DNA from: Verrucomicrobiota bacterium
Lineage (GTDB): Bacteria > Verrucomicrobiota > Verrucomicrobiia > Limisphaerales > JADLHS01
DNA length: 18,368 nt
NCBI GenBank assembly: GCA_025360895.1
Contig: JANYBF010000253.1
Span: 1 to 18,368 of the forward strand
Direction: 5' to 3'
Shown: piece after piece, positions 14,901 to 18,368 of the stretch
Layout of the letters: every line of letters starts with the position of its first letter
Numbering within the stretch: position 1 is the first letter of the stretch
The notes under the pieces: generated by a model
What the model was told of the DNA's origin: nothing
Database searches by the model: none
Seen by the model: the letters and a program-made list of their open reading frames with translations, nothing else
Position numbers and translations under genes: made by a program

Positions 14901-15188
14901 ATTCTCCAGGCCAACCGGGCCCGCCTGCGCCCCATCTTGATGACCACGTTGATGCTGGTCGCCTCAATGCTTCCGATTGCGCTCGGCCAGGGGCCGGGCG
15001 CGGCGGGCCGCGCTTCGATGGCCAAAGTCATCATTGGCGGGCAGATGCTTTGCCTCTTGCTGTCCCTGCTGGTCACCCCGGTGAGTTATGCCATTTTTGA
15101 CGATTGGGGTAACGGTCGCTTCTTCCGTCGGAAAGGCCCGCGCAAAGAATTGAACGAGCCGGAAAAAACCGGGCTGGCTTTGTATTGA
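11952..15188 (+). CDS. RND efflux pump inner-membrane permease (HAE1/AcrB type)
   Basis: The protein is 1078 residues from the ATG at 11952, a normal HAE1 size. It begins with a short soluble stretch, then LADLCIKRPVFATMINLFIVVLGWFSL, the usual first transmembrane helix. FPNVELPIITVTTTLRGASPEEMETSVTKPLEE is the conserved start of the first porter domain. TM4 carries GIVIDDAIVILENIHR with the acidic pair Asp417/Asp418, and TM10 carries FGIVKKNGILQVDYTN with Lys961 matching AcrB Lys940, so the proton relay is complete. Two large periplasmic loops lie between TM1-TM2 and TM7-TM8. It is a proton-driven trimeric exporter of drugs or other small molecules. The open frame extends upstream to 11862, but the family start and overlap with the adaptor favour 11952. 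A secreted thioredoxin follows 56 bases later. The substrate cannot be inferred. Confidence 0.96.
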   Translation: MNSAEPEPSAKEPAAIKGVGLADLCIKRPVFATMINLFIVVLGWFSLSSIGIDQFPNVELPIITVTTTLRGASPEEMETSVTKPLEEIINTIQGIDELSSVTTEGVSQINVQFLLERNRDVAAQDVRDKVNTILARLPPDTDPPIIDKFDLDAVPVIAISVNAPRDLKEISYITDKFIKQSLETVSDVGSVSMAGARARAVQVSVDIGKLRAYGLTIDDVRKALDRQNIEIPGGRLNQNPRELTVRTLGRMEAVKDFNELIVANFGGQPVFLKDVAQVEDAIEEPRSLSTANGQKCVTLIVRKQSGSNTVKVIDGVKKRLEELKAVLPPDFQLQVIRDQSRFIRRSLEEINFHLLLGAILVALTTFAFLHDWRGTVIACVAIPTSIISTFVLMRAMGYTLNNFTMLGLVFSVGIVIDDAIVILENIHRTMEEKGWSGAKAASYATGEIALAVMATTLSLVVIFLPLAFMKGRVGMFFSSYGVTVAFAIMVSLFVSFTLTPMLSSRFLRHTDDPKSREKKAHGGPLMQWLSRHYLAVLRWSLHHRWVIMAASGLCFILIIPLGKLTKFTFIPPDDSSEFEISLQTPEGSNLQRTTEICNQIEQRLRALRIGEEVAIVNSLITIGNTSGRLGKGEGVVTIATIYCRLPELGGWWNKIIGGTRRWSQFQVMDQARKILAQFPDVRSSVQLISNIGGGGRNSDLQFNLVGPDLQKLTGYAEQIITILRRTHGLADVDMTLANRKPELRVEIDREKASQFGLQIQDIADTLRTLVGGEIVGTFRENDDLYDVWLRADARDRTTQEALGDVTLRLNSGTNVGLVQLANFVHFQEARGPNQIDRYQRQRKVTVVANLTTDKALGDAITDVQAVIKTIGLPAGYGVTFTGRAKTLQETFQNFLLAFGLAMIFMYMILAAQFESFVHPISILLAVPLSLPFALFTMVVLNEPLNIYAIFGLFMLFGIVKKNGILQVDYTNTLRARGLDREEAILQANRARLRPILMTTLMLVASMLPIALGQGPGAAGRASMAKVIIGGQMLCLLLSLLVTPVSYAIFDDWGNGRFFRRKGPRKELNEPEKTGLALY

Positions 15189-15244
15189 CGCATTTGCTTA
15201 CGGAATCTACCGTCGCGAGCATAAACATACCAACCGTACACATT

Positions 15245-16453
15245 ATGAAACCATTGCTCACCCTCGGTTGCGTCCTGGCTTTGACTCAGGCCGCCTTGGC
15301 CGCTGAACTGGGCGACCCGGCCCCGCCGCTGCAAATTTCCGAATGGGTCAAAGGGAAACCCGTGGACCTGGCCGCCGTCAAAGGCAAACAAGTCGTGGTC
15401 GTCGAATTCTGGGCCACCTGGTGTCCGCCTTGCCGCACCAGCATCCCGCACTTGACGGAGATGCAGAAAAAATTCAAGGACGTGATTTTTGTCGGCGTCA
15501 CGGATGAAGAAGTGGCGCCGGTGAAAAAATTCGTAACCAAAATGGGCGATCAGATGGATTACGTCGTCGCGGTGGATGCGGACAAGAAAACCAGCGCGGG
15601 CTACATGGAGGCCTTCGGCGAGGGTGGGATTCCCCATGCGTTCATCGTGGACGAGGAAGGCCGGATTGTCTGGCACGGCCATCCGATGGACGGATTGGAC
15701 AAGGCGGTGGCGGAAGTACTCGCGGGCAAACTCGATTTGACCAAGGCGAAGCAGCGTGACGGTGCGCGTCAGAAATTGGAAGCGTTTTACGCAGCGGCGC
15801 AGGAAGGCCGGGACGAAGCAAAGATTGAAAAGCTCGGCCAGGAACTTGAGGCCTTGGACACCGAACTCGGCGGCCTTACTCCGGGCCAGAAATTTAACGC
15901 CGCCGAAGCCCGCCAGAGCGTGAAGTTTCAAAGCCTGTTGCGCGACTATCAGATGGCCATGATGGCGAACAATGGCGGCACGAACCTCGCCCGGATCGAG
16001 AAGTTACTGGTGGCTTCCGCCCCGGCGGAGTTCAACCTCGCCGAGTTTAAAGAAGTCCTGACGCTAAATGCCATGTTCGCCGCCTATTATCGCGCGGCCG
16101 CCGGGCAAGGGGCTGCTGACAAACTGCCCGAGCTGGCGAAGCAACTGGGCGAGGTGAAAACCAAGAACGGCGCGTTGTTAAATGAGTGGGCCTGGACCAT
16201 TTTGACCGACGAACGCATCAAGACCCGCGACTTTGCGCTCGCCACCCAGCTCGCCAAAACCGCCGTGGATGCAACCGACGCGAAGGAAGCGGGCGTCCTC
16301 GATACTTATGCCCGGGCATTGTCCGACAGCGGCAAAGTTGCGGAAGCCGTCACCTGGCAAAAGAAAGCCATCGCGGCGGCGGCGGACGAAGATATGAAAA
16401 AGGAACTCGGCGAGACGCTGAAGAAATACGAAGCGAAGGCCGGCGCGAAATAA
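15245..16453 (+). CDS. Secreted TlpA-like thioredoxin with long helical C-terminal domain
   Basis: The protein is 402 residues from the ATG at 15245. A signal peptide (LLTLGCVLALTQAALAA) is followed by a thioredoxin-fold domain from about 22 to 160, with FWATWCPPCRTSIPHL, redox pair Cys60/Cys63 and a cis-proline at GGIP (Pro130). TlpA/ResA-type proteins reduce disulfides outside the cytoplasm, for example in cytochrome c maturation. Residues about 165-402 are a mostly helical Ala/Lys/Glu-rich tail with TPR-like helix pairs (RDFALATQLAKTAVDATD; VLDTYARALSDSGKVAEAVTWQKKAI), probably a protein-interaction module. The upstream frame runs to 15185, overlapping the pump stop, but only the ATG at 15245 gives a clean signal peptide. 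It may be co-transcribed with the RND genes. No Shine-Dalgarno sequence is visible. The physiological partner is unknown. Confidence 0.88.
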   Translation: MKPLLTLGCVLALTQAALAAELGDPAPPLQISEWVKGKPVDLAAVKGKQVVVVEFWATWCPPCRTSIPHLTEMQKKFKDVIFVGVTDEEVAPVKKFVTKMGDQMDYVVAVDADKKTSAGYMEAFGEGGIPHAFIVDEEGRIVWHGHPMDGLDKAVAEVLAGKLDLTKAKQRDGARQKLEAFYAAAQEGRDEAKIEKLGQELEALDTELGGLTPGQKFNAAEARQSVKFQSLLRDYQMAMMANNGGTNLARIEKLLVASAPAEFNLAEFKEVLTLNAMFAAYYRAAAGQGAADKLPELAKQLGEVKTKNGALLNEWAWTILTDERIKTRDFALATQLAKTAVDATDAKEAGVLDTYARALSDSGKVAEAVTWQKKAIAAAADEDMKKELGETLKKYEAKAGAK

Positions 16454-16477
16454 TCCGGGCGTCCACCGTGCCCTGCG

Positions 16478-17290
16478 TCAGGCGAAGCTCGCCCGCAGAT
16501 ACTCGAAACTCCGGCCCGCAATGATTTCCGGCCCTTCCTCGAACTTGAATACTTCCACCGAGACGTAGCCGTCGTAGCCGGCTTCCCGCAGTGCGGCAGC
16601 GATGGGCTTGAAGTCCACGTCGCCGAAACCCGGGCCTTTCAGATTCTTGTCGTTGGCGTGAAAGTGCGCAAAGTGCGGCCCGGACTCGCGGATGATTTGC
16701 GGAAGGGGCTTGGCCTCGGCGGACATTGCCTTCACATCGAGAATGATTTTGAACGCCGGCGATTGAAACGCCTTCACGAATTCGATTGCTTCCGCCGCCG
16801 TGTTGATAAAATCCGTTTCAAACGGCGCGAGCGGCTCAAAACAAATGGTCACGCCGCGATCTTCGGCCCGCCGGACCGCGTCGCGGAGTGTCGCCGCCGT
16901 CCAGTCCACCGCCTGCGCCTGCGTCACGCCGGGCAGTAAATTCCGCTGCTTGGGCGAACCGACAACCATGATCGTACCGCCGAAGTCCGCGCAGCAATCC
17001 ACCAACTCGACAAAATACTTCGCCGTGCGCACGCGGACGGCGGTCTCGGTGTGGTTCAGATAAAGACCCTCGGGTTTTACCAGCAACCAGTGCAGTCCAA
17101 CGATCGCGATGTTATGTCGCGCCGCGAGTTCGCGGATGCGCTGACGTTCGGCGGCGGAGATGTCGGTGACCGCATTGGCGAGCGTGAAGGGGGCGATTTC
17201 CAAGCCAGCGTAACCCAGCTGTGCCGCGTGGGCCAGCGTGTCCTCCAGTTTCCAGCCTTGGTATATCTCGTTACAGATGGCAAATTTCAT
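16478..17290 (-). CDS. Sugar phosphate isomerase/epimerase (xylose isomerase-like TIM barrel)
   Basis: The protein has 270 residues and is full length for the AP_endonuc_2 family. It starts MKFAICNEIYQGWKLEDTLA. Candidate metal ligands are Glu152 in CFEPLAPFETDF, Asp185 in KIILDVKAMS, His211 in AHFHANDKN and Glu246 in YVSVEVFKFE, which fit the four-ligand site of this superfamily. LGYAGLEIAPF (25-35) is the typical early barrel motif. Family members isomerise or epimerise keto-sugars, inositols or hydroxypyruvate-like compounds, so the substrate is open. Verrucomicrobiota carry many copies, often near DUF1080 or oxidoreductase genes of 3-keto-sugar pathways, and a DUF1080 lipoprotein lies 12 kb away. 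It is cytoplasmic, transcribed alone, and converges on the thioredoxin gene with only 24 bases between the stops. Confidence 0.88.
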   Translation of the reverse strand: MKFAICNEIYQGWKLEDTLAHAAQLGYAGLEIAPFTLANAVTDISAAERQRIRELAARHNIAIVGLHWLLVKPEGLYLNHTETAVRVRTAKYFVELVDCCADFGGTIMVVGSPKQRNLLPGVTQAQAVDWTAATLRDAVRRAEDRGVTICFEPLAPFETDFINTAAEAIEFVKAFQSPAFKIILDVKAMSAEAKPLPQIIRESGPHFAHFHANDKNLKGPGFGDVDFKPIAAALREAGYDGYVSVEVFKFEEGPEIIAGRSFEYLRASFA

Positions 17291-17588
17291 GCCCGGGGAG
17301 GTTCTGGAATCAAACCGGCCGGGGCAAGTTTGAACTCCCAGAGTCGCGGGGAGTGGTTAAAAGCCGTTCAACCACGAACGGACACGAAGACACACGAATC
17401 AATGCCGGTGGTATTCGCTCTCAATGATGAGGCGCGCGCGGCCAGCGAACCGTGGCCAAGGATTCCCGTTCGCCACCCTTCGCTTCGGCAGCGGCAGATT
17501 CGTGTCCATTGGTGTCCATCCGTGGTTTCCGTCTGCTTGGTTTCGGTTTAGCCTTTGTTCCGATCCGGCGGCGGGCGTAAGCTGGGGC
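17291..17588. other. Divergent 298-base gap with an inverted-repeat element
   Basis: This gap lies between the divergent isomerase and NfeD-type genes. Most of its centre is the imperfect inverted repeat at 17370-17527, described separately. I see no credible gene in it: minus-strand reading through the repeat gives RMDTNGHES-type translations that I take to be non-coding. Promoters for both neighbours should lie here, but I could not assign boxes with confidence. GGGG (17584-17587) just before the ATG at 17589 is at best a weak ribosome-binding site. Confidence 0.6.
17370..17527. repeat. Imperfect inverted repeat, 30-base arms, 158 bases in total
   Basis: The left arm (17370-17399) begins AACCACGAACGGACACGA. 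The right arm (17498-17527), read on the minus strand, begins AACCACGGATGGACACCA. Aligned without gaps they agree at 24 of 30 positions, including both ends (AACCACG and ACACGAAT). The 98-base interior holds a smaller inverted repeat, GGCCA (17440-17444) with TGGCC (17453-17457). No transposase or target-site duplication is evident. It looks like a non-autonomous or REP-like dispersed intergenic repeat with a GGACACGAAT-type core. Confidence 0.72.
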
Positions 17589-18368
17589 ATGAATTTCAAT
17601 TACGCTCCCGGGTTGATGCTCGGTTGGTTTTTGCTGACTGGCGCGTCGGGGTTCACTGCGGAAACCAATTCCCCGGCGGTTTCCCCGACCGGCAAGGTAT
17701 ACATCCTGCCCATCCAGGAAGCCATCATGCCGCCGCTGGTTTACGTGGTGCGGCGCGGCGTGAAGGAGGCGATGGAAATGAAGGCCGATGCGCTCATCCT
17801 CGACATGAAAACGGATGGTGGACGGGTGGATGTCACCGAGGAAATCATTGAAATCATCAGCAAGTTTCCGGGCCTGACGGTCACCTACGTCAACAACCGT
17901 GCGTTCTCCGCCGGCGCGTTCATCTCGGTCGCAACTCAAAAGATATTCATGGCGCCGCAAAGCGTCATCGGTGCGGCAGCGCCAATCATGATGTCACCCG
18001 GCGGGACGGGCGTGGAAAAAATGCCGGATACGGTTGAGGCCAAGATGACTTCAGCGGTGCGGGCGATGGTGCGCGTGCAGGCGGAAAAGAACGGACACAA
18101 TATCGAGGTCATCGAAGCGATGATTGACAAGACCAAGGCCCTGACCATTGATGGCGAAGTTCTCAACAAGGAAGGCAATATCCTCACACTCACCGACCGC
18201 CAGGCGGCCAAGGAATATGGCCAACCCCCCAAACCCTTGCTTTCGTTGGGCACGGTGGAATCCATGGACGCCTTGTTGACCAAGCTGGGTTACGCCGGGG
18301 CGCAACGTATCGAAATCAAGCCGACGGGCGCGGAACAGTTGGGCACCTGGATCACCGCCATCAGCCCG
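17589..18368 (+). CDS. NfeD-type membrane-bound serine protease, N-terminal part
   Basis: The first 260 codons are present with no stop; the gene leaves the window on the right. A hydrophobic N-terminus (LMLGWFLLTGASGFTAE) looks like a signal peptide. Residues about 36-200 form a ClpP/crotonase-like domain of the NfeD (stomatin operon partner) family: VYILPIQEAIMPPLVYVVRRGVKEA, ALILDMKTDGGRVD (69-81), then NNRAFSAGAFIS with the likely nucleophile Ser107 and VEAKMTSAVRAMVR with the likely base Lys152, giving the Ser-Lys dyad of these proteases. SVIGAAAPI (125-133) matches the family's IGAAxPV segment. Members work at the membrane with SPFH/stomatin proteins in membrane quality control. The C-terminal helices and OB-like domain, and any floA-like neighbour, lie beyond the edge. 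The ATG at 17589 is preceded by a weak GGGG. Confidence 0.85.
   Translation, partial: MNFNYAPGLMLGWFLLTGASGFTAETNSPAVSPTGKVYILPIQEAIMPPLVYVVRRGVKEAMEMKADALILDMKTDGGRVDVTEEIIEIISKFPGLTVTYVNNRAFSAGAFISVATQKIFMAPQSVIGAAAPIMMSPGGTGVEKMPDTVEAKMTSAVRAMVRVQAEKNGHNIEVIEAMIDKTKALTIDGEVLNKEGNILTLTDRQAAKEYGQPPKPLLSLGTVESMDALLTKLGYAGAQRIEIKPTGAEQLGTWITAISP

Noticed and set aside
17421..17960. 179-residue minus-strand frame across the inverted repeat
   Set aside because: It reads through the repeat element (RMDTNGHES-type translation) and overlaps the NfeD-type gene antisense.

Overview
The window most resembles a chromosomal segment of a free-living Verrucomicrobiota bacterium, perhaps of the Limisphaerales/Pedosphaeraceae type. 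The reasons are high GC, a lipoprotein with two DUF1080 domains, a TMTC-like membrane protein with a TPR tail, a DUF4912 gene beside a GH57 gene, a UbiX/UbiA pair without UbiD, many lipoproteins, and start codons that mostly lack a Shine-Dalgarno sequence. This is recognition from memory of protein families, not a search. The genes look like chromosomal housekeeping and envelope genes. I see no phage, plasmid, transposase, CRISPR, toxin-antitoxin or defence genes, and no rRNA or tRNA.

Left part (1-4272). A partial YciI-family gene runs off the left edge on the minus strand. Next to it is a GH57 alpha-glucan branching-type gene that is cut after about 97 residues and continues in frame into a tail resembling the end of a YciI protein. 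Upstream of it on the same strand are a small four-helix membrane protein and a DUF4912 protein with a very basic repetitive N-terminus; the DUF4912 protein also seems to lack its usual C-terminal part. Divergent from these is a secreted lipoprotein with two DUF1080 (3-keto-disaccharide hydrolase) domains, then a Zincin_1 metallopeptidase gene split by a single-base frameshift.

Middle (4273-10706). Three minus-strand genes run in series: a TMTC-like multi-pass membrane protein with about ten TPRs, an N-acetylmuramoyl-L-alanine amidase lipoprotein, and an NAD-dependent sugar-nucleotide epimerase/dehydratase. The last two overlap by ATGA. They may form an envelope or glycoconjugate unit. Divergent from them is ubiX followed by a ubiA-type prenyltransferase, most likely for menaquinone or a related prenylated quinone.

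Right part (10817-18368). An RND efflux pair (lipoprotein adaptor and HAE1-type pump, overlapping by 8 bp) is followed by a secreted TlpA-like thioredoxin with a long helical tail. Convergent to it is a sugar phosphate isomerase/epimerase TIM-barrel gene. A 298-bp gap then carries a 158-bp imperfect inverted-repeat element, and the window closes with the start of a NfeD-type membrane serine protease.

I found no convincing new multi-gene system. The items most worth checking are the GH57/YciI junction, the frameshifted metallopeptidase, the inverted-repeat element, the TMTC-like/amidase/epimerase cluster and the general lack of Shine-Dalgarno sequences.
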